Assembly: GCF_000220395.1 (NCBI RefSeq)
Contig: NW_004086068.1
Coordinates: 1 to 40,045 of the forward strand
Length of the DNA stretch: 40,045 nt
Reading direction: 5' to 3'
DNA from: Ichthyophthirius multifiliis
Taxonomy: Eukaryota > Ciliophora > Oligohymenophorea > Hymenostomatida
Numbering within the stretch: the stretch's first letter is position 1; each line of letters begins with the position of its first letter. The translations under genes and the position numbers were made by a program. This document shows positions 23,130 through 33,959 of this stretch, piece after piece. The notes beneath the pieces are model-generated. The model did not search any database. It was not told the DNA's origin and saw only the letters and a program-made list of their open reading frames with translations.

Positions 23130-23753
23130 ATGCTAAAAATAAATACATTTATACTTTTTATAATATTTTTTTTAAACTCTTTTTTATCTTAGTAGATCAA
23201 TGTACCTTTATATACTAATATTATAAACCTAAATGGATTTACTATAAAATATACATACGATATATAAAAAAAAAGTATAAAATTCTAAATGTTAGGACTA
23301 AATAAAGGATGGATAGCAATAGGATTTGGAAACGGAATGATTTAATCAGACATAATAACCTTTAGATACATATAAAATTTTGTTAAAACAGAAGACAGAT
23401 GGTCAGAAACTACAATTATTCCTAAACTGGATAGTGATATTATTGGATGTGTATCTACTTTAACTACTGTTGATAATGGAAATATATATGACCCAGCAAC
23501 AGGAAATTGGAATGTAACTTTCACGAAAACTTTAGGTGGAAATGCTTGCAACTAGACTTTTACAGATAAATCGAAATTAGGTATTTCTATTGCTTTAGGA
23601 TAAGAATTTGAAATTTTAGATAAGCATTTAAATGCTCATAATCATATGTTTGAAATTAGTTCTGAAAAATTAGATGATTAGAATAATTTTTCGAGACTTA
23701 TGGAAATTGTAAATAGTATGTTTTTGTTTGGATTATTTTCATTTATTGTATGA
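23130..23753 (+). CDS. Secreted DOMON-domain protein 1
   Basis: A 207-aa single-exon protein. It has a hydrophobic N-terminal signal peptide (INTFILFIIFFLNSFLSQ), with likely cleavage near the Ser-Gln. A DOMON-like beta-sandwich follows: FTIKYTYDI, then GLNKGWIAIGFGNGMIQSDI (the GW.aiGfg.gM element) and EDRWSETTIIPKLDSDIIGC. Next come YDPATGNWNVTFTKTLGGNA and CNQTFTDKSKLGISIALG. HNHMFEISSEK near the end carries His and Met of the kind that can ligate heme in DOMON domains. The C-terminus is hydrophobic (MFLFGLFSFIV), suggesting a GPI-anchor signal or tail anchor. DOMON domains bind heme or sugars in extracellular proteins; which applies here is unknown. It is a close paralogue of the gene at 25683. 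The last 29 nt of this CDS recur at 24271 as part of a tandem duplication. Confidence 0.85.
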
Positions 23754-23941
23754 GAATTAAAAAAATTATATATATTATATATGTATTATTTTTTAAAAAA
23801 TTGAAAAACTTTATACACAGAATCGTTTTATATTTATTTATTTGGACTTAAATTAAGCATTTTTTTATTAAAAATATATTTTAAGAAATTAATATTATTA
23901 ATAGAATATTATGTATATATTATTATTAAAATAAAATAAAA

Positions 23942-23991
<50 letters not shown>

Positions 23992-24270
23992 ATTAAGCAT
24001 TTTTTAATATAAAATAATATTTTAATTTGATTTAAAAATATATTTTAAATTTTCTTCAAAATATCAATTTAAAATTATATTTAAATTTCCTTTAAAAAAA
24101 ATTATATGTTTGATATATATAAACCGTAAAAATTTTGGGGGAAAAAATTCAAAAAAGTTAAAAATTTTTTTTTTTTTGGGAAAAGGGGTTATAAAAATCC
24201 CTAATAATATTTTTTTGTAAATTTTTTTTTTTTTTTAAATTAAAAAAAAAAAACACAATTGTGACAAAAA
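23725..24270. repeat. Tandem duplication, copy 1 (546 nt)
   Basis: This copy begins inside the last codons of the DOMON-1 gene (TGTTTGGATTATTTTC) and ends with ACACAATTGTGACAAAAA. Copy 2 follows directly. Over the first 350 nt the copies are nearly identical, including the (TA)n run. The last 150 nt of this copy differ in an odd way, with substitutions that repeat a neighbouring base (for example GGGGGAAAAAATTC against GGATGAATAAATTC in copy 2). Confidence 0.9.
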
Positions 24271-24493
24271 TGTTTGGATTATTTTCATTTATTGTATGAG
24301 AATTAAAAAAATTATATATATTATATATGTATTATTTTTTAAAAATTGAAAAACTTTATACACAGAATCGTTTTATATTTATTTATTTGGACTTAAATTA
24401 AGCATTTTTTTATTAAAAATATATTTTAAGAAATTAATATTATTAATAGAATATTATGTATATATTATTATTAAAATAAAATAAAAATATATA

Positions 24494-24535
<42 letters not shown>

Positions 24536-24765
24536 ATAAAGCATTTTTTAATATAAAAATAATATTTTAATTTGATTTAAAAATATATTTTAAATTTTCT
24601 TCAAAATATCAATTTAAAATTATATTTAAATTTCCTTTAAAAAAAATTATATGTATGATATATATAAACAGTAAAAATCTTGGATGAATAAATTCAAAAA
24701 AGTTAAAAATTTCTATTTCTTTGAGAAAAGGGATTATAAAAATCCATAATAATATTTTTCTGTAG

Positions 24766-24799
<34 letters not shown>

Positions 24800-24817
24800 C
24801 ACAATTGTGACAAAAAA
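24271..24817. repeat. Tandem duplication, copy 2
   Basis: This direct repeat of 23725-24270 has the same start inside a DOMON-1 stop-codon region and the same ACACAATTGTGACAAAAA end, followed by unique sequence. This copy has the more normal base composition at its 3' part. Either it is a recent genomic duplication, or the assembly kept two overlapping reads side by side. Confidence 0.9.
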
Positions 24818-25682
24818 ATTAAAATTATCCATTCTAAAAAACAATATATGGATTTTATTTTTAAAAAAATTCATTAAGTCAATTCATAATGAAAATAAAT
24901 ATTTAATTTAATTTTTATTTTTTTTAATGAGTATGAATGAAGTGGTTTTGTATAATTGTTATGATTTTTTAAGCATTTTTTAAAAAATCAAAAAATTTGA
25001 GGATAGGGTTTTTCGGAAAAAAGATTTCTTAATATATATTTTCTTATTATATATATTTGCTTAAATAAGATTTTTTTTTAAATTCATAAATTAAAATAAA
25101 AAATAAATTTATTTAATAATGATTTAAATTAATGAAACTTTTATATAAAATTTCATTATTTTAAAATAAATAATGGAAATTTAAAAGAATTATGGAAAAT
25201 TTATATTTCTTCAATTAATACTTTTTTGAATACACATGATTAATTAATTAAAATATATATAAAATTTTATTTATTAATAAATTTCATTAATATAATAACA
25301 TATTTGAAAATAAAATATTATTTATTAATTTTTTTCATAAAATTAAAAAGGATAATGTAATTATATATGATATTTAAAAATAATAAAAATATAAAATTAT
25401 TTATTATTTAAATAATTGTATATATATATTAATAATATTAATTTTTTTTTTTATTTTATATATTATATAGAAATATAGTTATATGTAAATAATACATTAT
25501 TATATTCAAAAAATCACTAAAAATAAATATAGACTTACAATTAAATATTTTATAATACTATATTAAATAAATAAATAAAAATAAATTAAAATAAATCTTA
25601 TAGACAAATAAATAAATAAAATTATCGTTTTAAAGTTGTTTATATAAAATTATATAATTAATATTAAAAATATAAAATAAAA
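24818..25682. other. AT-rich spacer
   Basis: A/T-dominated spacer upstream of the second DOMON gene. A slightly G-containing patch lies at 24930-25030, but no coding-like text was recognised. Confidence 0.6.
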
Positions 25683-26285
25683 ATGAAAACAACATTATCA
25701 ATTTTCTTACTTTTAATCTTTTTAAATTCTACATTATCCTTAAACACTAATCTTATAACTTTAGGCGGTGTCTCAATTAGTTACACTATAGACCCTGCAG
25801 CCAAAACTAGTTAATTCTAAGTCTAAGTAACTAATAAAGGTTGGGTAGGAATCGGATATGGTCCAGAAATGAATAAAGCGGATATGGTAAGTTTAAGATG
25901 GGTAAACAATGCAGTTTCAATTGAAGATAGATGGTCTGATGCTGCAGTTACACCTAAATTGGATACTGATATTGTTGGATGTTCATCTACATTGGTAGCT
26001 AATGCAAACCCTAGTACTTATGATCCTGCAACAGGCTAATGGAATGCATATTTTACAAAGAGTTTTGCTGGAAATGCTTGCAACTATACTTTCACTGATA
26101 AATCAAAAGTAAAAATTTCTGTTGCTTTTGGTTCTGATCCAACTAATTTTACAATTCACAAAAGTGCTAAAAACGAAGAATTTGATATTAGTTCTGATAA
26201 AAGTGGTGATTAAACTAGTTTTTCAGGTCTATTAAAATGTTAAATTGTTTTTTTGGCATTTGCTTGTTTGTGTTTTTTGATTTGA
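25683..26285 (+). CDS. Secreted DOMON-domain protein 2
   Basis: A 200-aa single-exon paralogue of the 23130 gene. The signal peptide is MKTTLSIFLLLIFLNSTLS. The DOMON core reads VSISYTIDPAAKTSQFQVQV, then GWVGIGYGPEMNKADM and EDRWSDAAVTPKLDTDIVGC. It continues YDPATGQWNAYFTKSFAGNA and CNYTFTDKSKVKISVAFGSD. The tail KCQIVFLAFACLCFLI is hydrophobic after a Ser/Gly-rich stretch, a pattern typical of GPI attachment. The near-C-terminal motif HKSAKNEEFDISS lacks the HNHM of paralogue 1, so ligand binding may differ. Its coding DNA is noticeably richer in G/C than the surroundings. The two paralogues share gene orientation, so tandem gene duplication is the natural origin. Confidence 0.87.
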
Positions 26286-27366
26286 AAAAAATAAAAAAAG
26301 TTTATTGAATAGAGATATTAAATATATATATTTTTTCAGTATTATTTTTTTAATTTCTTTTTAAAAAAAAACAAAATTTGTATGTTTTTTTATTTGAATT
26401 TTTTTTTTTTTTCCTTCTTAATTATAAATAATTTAATATAATTGTCTATTTGTCTAAAATATGTTTTTTAAAAATATATATAATTATATTTTAAAAACAT
26501 AATTAATTATCTTATTTAATAAAATATTTATAAAAATTTATTTAAATAATAATAATAATATAAATGTAAAAATAAAATTTTTGCTTATAAATTTTTTTTT
26601 AATTTTAATTTTATTTCCAAAAAAAAAAAAAAAATGTTTGTTTATTATATATATATATAAAAAAAAATATTATAGAAAAGTATTAATCATATATAATATT
26701 TTTAAAATGTTTTAAAAAAATATTTTATAAATTTTTTTTTATTTTAAAATTATTTATATATAGAAATTATTAAAATATTTTTATCAAATATATATTAAAT
26801 ATAAAATATGTAAAATATTTATTTTATAATTTTTTTATTTATAATTAATAATAATATTTAATAAATAAATTATTTTTAAAATTTATTATATCTTTTTTTC
26901 ATTTATTTAAACACAAATTAATTAATTAATATTATTTTATTAAAAAAGAAAAAATAGATTTTTATGAAAATATTAAATTAATATAATTAGTTAAGAGTAA
27001 ATTTAAAAATAAAAATATACTAAAAATAAGAAAAAAATAAAAAAATATGTAATAATTAATTTACAAATAAATAAATTTAATTTTAATATAATTAATTAAT
27101 ACAAGTGAATAAAATACTATTAAAATTATATTTAAATAATATATTTTTTTAAAATTATTATTTTTAATAAATAAATAAATATAATTTCATATAAATATAT
27201 AAGTATTACTTTTTTTTATTTAACTAAATTATTTGTGGATAAAATTTTATATGTATATATATATTGAATTTAATTAATATTAAAAAAATAATTAAATATA
27301 AAAAATAGTAATAATTTGTGTTAATTAATGTAGAAAAATTTAATTTTTAGTATTATAATAATAATA
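26286..27366. other. AT-rich spacer
   Basis: More than 1 kb of A/T-only DNA with poly-A and poly-T runs. No coding-like text, RNA gene or ordered repeat was seen. Confidence 0.65.
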
Positions 27367-28371
27367 ATGTCTTTAGATTTATTTGTAAATTTTTATTAAG
27401 GGATAATTTAAATATTACCTTAAATTTGTTAAATTAACATATCTATAATGATTTTGATTTTATAAATAAAGCAAAAAACTTTAATTTTTAAAAAATTATG
27501 TACTATATTTCTATTTTAACTTAATATGTTAATAAATTTTATTCAAAATATAAATATAATATATGATACAGAATAAAATAATAATATAGATTTTCAAGCT
27601 ATAATATATTATGTAGCTTTTTTTATAACAACATATATTCATTATATAATACCAAAAACATATAAAAACATTTTTTAAGAAGTTTAAGTTATGGAAAAAA
27701 TATATTAAACTTACAGCTATTTAGTGTTTACTCTATAATTTTTATTGAATTAGCGCAGGGAAACACAAACAGAATTATATTACATAAAGAAGATATTATA
27801 TTATTATAATTATAGTGTATTTTTTTAAGTAATAAATATTTTAATGATATCTTATATTTCCAAAATATGCTTTACAATAATAATATTAATCTAATTACAT
27901 ATATAGTAAATGAAAAGCTCGTAAAACAAATTAAATTTGGAATTTTTGTTATCAGTAACCTTTATATGTTTATTTTTTATCTTTAATTCAGCTTAAAATC
28001 TTTACTAATAAATTAGGAAAATAAATTTTTCTTAATAAAGAAGAAATATTATATTTTTATAAAACACTTATTAAAATTAAAAAAGAAAAAAATCAGAAGG
28101 TTTATCAGAAACAGAAATTAAAAAAATTAATTTAACAGAATTTAATATTCAAAAATATTAAGAGAAATTATATATATGTTGCTCGATTTGTTTTACTGAA
28201 ATATAAATTAAAAATCTTTCTGAAAACATTATATAACTAAAATGTTATCATATATTTCACTTATAATGTATTTAAAAATGGCTTTAAGTTAAAAATAGAT
28301 GTCCTAATTGTAGATAAATTGTTTTAGATGAGAGAATAATAAATTAACATTTAATAAAAAAAATATAATGA
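27367..28371 (+). CDS. Multi-pass membrane RING-H2 E3 ubiquitin ligase
   Basis: One continuous table-6 frame from ATG 27367 to TGA 28369 gives 334 aa. The start MSLDLFVNFYQGIIQILPQI is preferred, as the frame stays open from there. Later ATGs at 27448 and 27526 are possible. Hydrophobic segments include FQAIIYYVAFFITTYIHYII, then VFFQVINILMISYISK with CFTIIILIQL, and FLLSVTFICLFFIF, so about four or more membrane passes. A ciliate-typical linker KSEGLSETEIKKINLTEFN leads into a RING-H2 domain: CCSIC, then LKCYHIFHLQCIQKWL and RCPNC, which has all eight zinc ligands in C-C-C-H-H-C-C-C order. The C-terminal RING should face the cytosol. It probably ubiquitinates membrane or secretory-pathway proteins, with substrate unknown. 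It is convergent with the 28614 gene at 242 nt. Confidence 0.82.
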
Positions 28372-28613
28372 ATAACTTAAATAAATCTATTAACTTTAAT
28401 TACAGTGTTATAAATAATCTTTATTTTAATAAATAAATATATATTATATATATTTATAATATTTATTTTATATAAATATATTATTATTTAAATTTATATA
28501 TATTAATATTATATTTTTTTTAATCAAATAATATAAATAACATTTTTTTTTATTTAAAATATATTTATTTGATGTCTGTTCATTCTATTTTTTATATTAT
28601 TTTTTAATATTTT

Positions 28614-30951
28614 TCATTCATTTTTCTTAATTTCCATTTTTCTAATTATAGGCACATTTTTTATTTATACATTATTAATATTATTATTATTTATTTAAAC
28701 AAAATTTTATTAATTATTTTTAGTTCCTACTTTTTCAACTATATTTTCTATAAGTTTTAAATTTTGAATACTTTTATTTTTATTAGAATCTTAATTTTAT
28801 TTTTTATTAGACATGTTTTCAATACTTGATTCATAGTTTCCATTAAAAGTATTAATTCTATTTTCTAAATTTTCGTTTTTTTCGTATTCTTATACTGATT
28901 AATTACTTTGATTTTATAAATAATATTTTGTAAAATTATTCTCAAAATTTAAAAATTTATAGTCATTTTTGGAATTATTTTCACTTAATTATAAATGGTC
29001 ATTTTCAAACTTCTATTTGTGTTCTAAATTGTTATTTTTTTCATTAAAAAATAAAGAATTAATATTTATAGAATTATGATTATTATTAAACTTTCCAATA
29101 CTAAAATTGTTACTCGCAAATTATTTATTATCGAAAAGAATAAACGATCTAGAACAATTATTTTAAAAATTTAAAGTGTTTTTTTTAAAATCCTAAAATT
29201 TCTTGCTCATAGTATTTCCATTTTAAGTATTATTTAATAAGAAATTATTACTAAAATAAAAATTATTATTCATTGAATTTGCATTAAATAAAAATTAATT
29301 ACTATCGTAATTATTAATTTTTAATGAATTTTGTCTATTAATATTTATATTTATTTCATCAATTCCTTTTTTTTTTTATTAATTTTCCTGATCTTGATCA
29401 TCATCATTATTAAAAGAAAAAGAGGTTTTTTTTATATATTTTTTATTTATATTTTCATCTTCATTATTATTATCGTTTGTGTTTTCTATTTTAATTTTAA
29501 AAATATATCAGCATTTTCATATGGATTTTCTTAATTTTTTAAAACTTCTATTACTGACTTTTCTGTATTTTATGTTTGCTTCACTTGATTGAGATTAATG
29601 TTTAATTTATTTTATTTTTTTTACATCTTTTTTAAATTTCTTTTTTCTTTAAATTTTTCAAATAAAAAATATTTGAATTTATTCTTTATTTTTTTTTTTT
29701 ATAAAAAAAAAAAAAAAATTACTTTAAATATTTTAAAAAAATTAAATATTTTAAAAACTTTAATTGTTTTAATTGAATGATTATTATTTTTTTTCTTCAC
29801 TACTTAAATCTTCATTATTCATTTCAATTTTTTTAGATTAAAAATAAGTCACTTTTTTCTAAATAATTTCATAGTTTAAATAAATAATCATATCATCTGG
29901 TAAATTAAAACCTAGATAAATATCATTAATCATTAATTATTCACTTAATTTTTGATTTTGGGAATTTTTATTAAAATCAGGTAGCCATTTATTTGTATCT
30001 GGATATAAATTTATATCACATTTATTTTATTTTATCCATTTTTTTATAAATAATTTATTAAATAGCTTAGACTTTGCTCTATACTAATTCTATATTACGT
30101 TATTTTTATTTATTTATTATGAAAAAAGAAATAAAAAAATATATATTTTTATATTTTTTAGAAAAAATAAAATAAAATATATATATTTTATATTTTTTTT
30201 ACTTTACTTCTAAACGTGGATAATTCCTACATAAAAGCTAAAATTATTAAGTACTTATATTTATAGGGTTTAATCTTATATTTATTTTATAATTTTGTTT
30301 AAGTTTATTCTCTAAAGGTTAAAAAGTATCGTTTTGTATATTTTATTTATAATTATTTGAAGTTTTATAAGTTTTTTTGACCATTTTTTTATTTAAAGAT
30401 TGTTCTATTTACATTAAATTTAAAACTAAATTCGATATTATTTAAAAAAACGAAAAATTTTATTAAAGCTTTTCTTCTATAAAATTTATTTTTAATCTTT
30501 CGTTTTTTAATAATCTTCTGTTTCTCGAGGGTATAATTTGGAAAAACATAAAAATAATTTTAAATATAATTATTAGATTATTTATTCTGAATACTTTTAT
30601 AAGTTGTTGCTCTTTATTTTTTTTATTTAATTTTTATTTTATTAGAAATAAGAATTAAAAAAAATTTAATTTTTTTTTTTTTTTTTTTTAATTATATATA
30701 TTTATTTTATTTTTTTAATACTTTTATATATTTGTAAATATCATCTATTTATTTAAAATTTTCATTTTCATAAATTATTTAGTTTACTATTTCCTCGTTC
30801 TCAAACCTTAATTGGTTATCTTATTTGTATATTATTTTTAATTTTAAATAAATTTAATATTTATAGTACTTTTCTCTAATTTTAAATCATTTTTATCGTA
30901 ATAATTATTATTAATATTAATTTTTTTTTAAATATTATTATGAAAATTCAT
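28614..30951 (-). CDS. Unrecognised multi-exon protein with Asn-rich tail
   Basis: The start MNFHNNIQKKININNNYY is at 30951 and the end IIRKMEIKKNE at TGA 28616-28614. In-phase introns are 30869-30830, 30721-30612 and 30207-30090. Another lies at roughly 29758-29630, with edges uncertain. Exon 2 is NQLRFENEEIVNQIIYENEN. Exon 3 reads QQLYLKLFLCFSKLYPRETE, then a helix-rich stretch ERLKINFIEEKLQQNFSFFQ, and ends STQQFQLLCRNYPRLE. Exon 4 has KLFNKLFIKKWIKQNKCDIN and NKWLPDFNKN. The last part is Asn/Asp/Glu-rich and probably disordered. One-base frame moves are needed near 30510 and 29505, both in A/T runs. No catalytic or known domain is visible. The two short plus-strand ORFs near 29331 and 29589 are antisense to it. 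Confidence 0.6.
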
Positions 30952-31377
30952 TTTTTTCAATATGTTTTTTCCCTAATTATAATTATAATTGTAATTATCA
31001 ATTTTTATTTTTTTATTTTTTTTTATTATAAAAAAAAACAAGAATTTTATTTATTTTCTTTAAAATAATTATTTTTGAAAATTATAAATTTTGTACACAA
31101 AAATATTAAAACAAAAAATAAAGTTGTGTATATTACAACTTATATTTTTAAATTTAAAAATACTCCTATATATATATTTTTGATTACAAATAAACGATTT
31201 AAATGACAAAAACAAATATTAAAATATAAATTTGACATATAAAAAAATTAAAAAGGATGAAACAAATAATCCAAAAAAAAAGTATAAAAGAGATTTTTAT
31301 ATAATAACAAATTTTAAAAATAATTAAATAATGTCATTTAGCTTTATTATATTTTAAATTAAAAAAATATTTCATTA
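30952..31377. other. AT-rich spacer
   Basis: Spacer upstream of the 30951 start. It is mainly A/T, and I recognised no gene or RNA in it. Confidence 0.55.
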
Positions 31378-31700
31378 ATGAATAAAGCTGGACCCCTTAA
31401 ACCATTTTATTTAGTAGAAAAAAAATAAAACTTTAAACTAACTAATGATTTAATTAATACATTTATATTTTTATTCTCGAATTTAAAATTTGAATTTATT
31501 AAAATATTTTGTTTCATTTTTTTAAAAATATTTTATTAATTTTTATTTTCATAAATAAAAAATGTAAATTCTATAAATGTAATGGAAATTAAAATATTCA
31601 TTATATATTTTTTATTATCTTTTATTATTTTTTTTTAGAGAATTTTTAAAGAAGATATAAATAGAACTAAATAAATATTGCATTTAATTTATTTAAATAA
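31378..31700 (+). CDS. Possible small gene, low confidence
   Basis: An ATG at 31378 opens MNKAGPLKPFYLVEKKQNFK and then hydrophobic text (INTFIFLFSNLKFEFIKIFC). A plausible intron (GTAATG at about 31578 to TTTTTTTTAG at about 31638) would join RIFKEDINRTKQ. The G/C-richer start AAAGCTGGACCCC stands out from the spacer. No TGA closes it neatly, and no family was recognised. It may be a small membrane protein, or chance. Confidence 0.25.
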
Positions 31701-31839
31701 AAAAATTAAAATTTAATTTTTTTTTTTATTATATCTAAAAAATGAAAAATAATATATATATTAATAATAACATAATATATAAAAAAGAAAAAAAATTAAA
31801 TGAATAGTAATTAAAAATAATATATAGAATTAAAATTAT

Positions 31840-32732
31840 TCAAGATAAAAATATTTTACGAGTATCTTACCAATCCACATATTTTTTAGTTATTGGGCAA
31901 ACATTATTTTTTTATTATATCATTAATTTGACTCCCTATTATTAAATATAAAAAAATATTTAATTTTTATTTAAAAAAATAATATATTTATTTATTACTT
32001 TTTCACTAAAAACTTAATTATTATTCAAAATTAAAGCATAATTATCCTCATTGATTACATCATTAGTAATTCTACAAATTAGAGTTGAAATAACTTTATG
32101 GGTACCAGGAACATTTTCAGAAAGCTTTTTTTTTTAAAAAAAAATAAAATATTTAAGTATTATTCTTTTAAAAATACTTTTGATATAAAAGGAGAACAAA
32201 TAGGACATTTATCAGGGCATTAAAATTTCTCATATTAGCAATTTAAAACTTTTAAACAAGAAATACCAGCTTATAAACAAGTGTTTAATTATGAATTAGA
32301 AGTTAGTCCATAAATTTTATAATATAAGCTTTTGAATTATTCAATAAGATCATTCCATCTTTGTTCATTAAAGTAGTACTAATACTATGGATATTTATCA
32401 ATATTTTTATTAAAAAGTATACACATAAAAAGCTTTTTAATTTCAGAAATATAATTATCTTTATATTATTAAGAATGTTATTAGAAGTATATTCTTCCAT
32501 TTTGTATTTAATCATTTTTTAAGAATTAAATGAATTTTTACTAAATTAATCTAAATTAAAAGTCGCTTTTTAATTTTTCAAGCTTTGATTTATTTTCTAA
32601 GCACCATTAAAAGGCAATATCAATATTTTAATTTTTGAGGCTATCGATTATTTTGTTTGCATTTTAGATTATATTTATTTCCATATCACAAAAATTCTAA
32701 ATAAATATATATACACATATAAACATATAAAC

Positions 32733-32785
<53 letters not shown>

Positions 32786-33423
32786 TTTATTATTATTTTT
32801 TTTTATACTTTTTATTCATATTTTAATGTATTTTTTAAAAAATCTCAATAAATAAAAAATAAGTTTTTATACGTTTTATCTTCTTTTATTGAGTTTTTAA
32901 AAAATTACAGAAAAATAAAAATTCATTCATAATAAATAATATATTTATAAATCATACATCTAATTTTAAATTTTAACTAAGTTTCTTTGCTATTTAAATA
33001 TTTTTATTTCTTGTTAATTATTCTATTAATAATCGTTTGTTTCTTGTAGAATGATATTAATTTTAAGATTCTTTAGTTTCATTAATTGAATTTAAATGAT
33101 TGACTCTTTAACTGCAACTTTAATAAATTTTCAATTATTCATTAGAATCTTAATTGAGTTTTTCTTTTTATTAATATAGTCTATGTATTAGCTATTATAT
33201 TTAATACTGAACATCTTTTTTTTCAAAATTATTTTCTTTTTTTAATTAGATTATTGAATTTAATACAGAACTAATTTCCTTTTCAGTTTATTTAATCATT
33301 TTTTTAAGTGCTTTTATTTTAATATTTTTTTTTTTTGTCTTTATTTTTCTTACATTTAACGGCATATTCATATGGAAGTTTTAAAAACGGATATTCTGTA
33401 TTTTAAATATCAGCGTTTATCAT
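31840..33423 (-). CDS. MAEA: MAEA/Gid9 subunit of the GID/CTLH E3 ubiquitin ligase
   Basis: MAEA (yeast Gid9/Fyv10) pairs with RMND5 to form the catalytic RING heterodimer of the GID/CTLH complex. The start is MINADIQNTEYPFLKLPYEYAV less the last two residues, matching the family EYP.LKVPYE opening. A coiled coil follows, then the LisH-like RNKRLLIEQLTRNKNIQIA. After a 261-nt intron (32957-32697) comes CTLH: IAFQWCLENKSKLEKLKSDF, then YPQYQYYFNEQRWNDLIEQF and NTCLQAGISCLKVLNCQYEK. CPDKCPICSPFISK begins the degenerate RING, which continues after introns 32177-32125 and 31998-31936 with HKVISTLICRITNDVINEDN and NNVCPITKKYVDW. The length is about 401 aa (human 396). One base is out of frame near the A12 run at 33333-33345. 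The HC pair of the human RING is HK here, so zinc binding may differ. Confidence 0.93.
32733..32780. repeat. (TA)n microsatellite in the MAEA intron
   Basis: An alternating TA tract lies inside the longest intron of the MAEA gene (32957-32697). It explains why this intron is larger than the usual 40-80 nt. Confidence 0.85.
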
Positions 33424-33959
33424 TTTTTTATAAAAGTAAAATTTTTATATATTTAATATAAATACTTAAAAAAAAAAATATTAATAAATATTTATTTTTA
33501 TGACATTACATATATATTGAAAAATAAATTTAAATATATATTTAAAAATAGTAATCTTATTTAACAACAAAATCAAAAAATTCTTAAATTTTTGTATTGT
33601 TTATATATTATTTAAAAAACAAAATCTAAAATTTCGAACTTTTATTTATTCTTAAACATAAATTTTCTATTTTTGTTTGAGATAATAATTGAAAAAATTC
33701 TCCTATTTTGAAACATTATTAAAAGATAAGATGATAAAAATTTGGTCTTTTTATTTAGTTTTATCGAAAAACTTTCTTTTTCATCAAGTATTATATATAA
33801 ATTAATATTCATTTTTTTATTAATACATTATATATTTTTAATAAAAATAATATAAGAAATACTATATTAATAAATTAAATTTAAGAAATTATAAAATAAT
33901 TAACAAACTAAAAATAATTAAATTATATATAAATTGATTTGATTATTATAAAATATAGT
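33424..33959. other. AT-rich spacer
   Basis: Spacer between the 5' end of MAEA and the 3' end of the EGF/RING gene. Both genes lie on the minus strand. It is A/T-dominated, with no further gene recognised. Confidence 0.6.

Noticed and set aside
23342-23551. Minus-strand 69-aa ORF
   Set aside because: It is antisense to the DOMON-1 gene, whose sense frame carries clear family motifs.
29331-29780. Two plus-strand hydrophobic ORFs
   Set aside because: They are antisense to, or lie within an intron of, the 28614-30951 minus gene. They are Phe/Ile/Leu only.
32303-32515. Minus-strand 70-aa ORF
   Set aside because: It is a shifted frame inside the CTLH-coding exon of MAEA.
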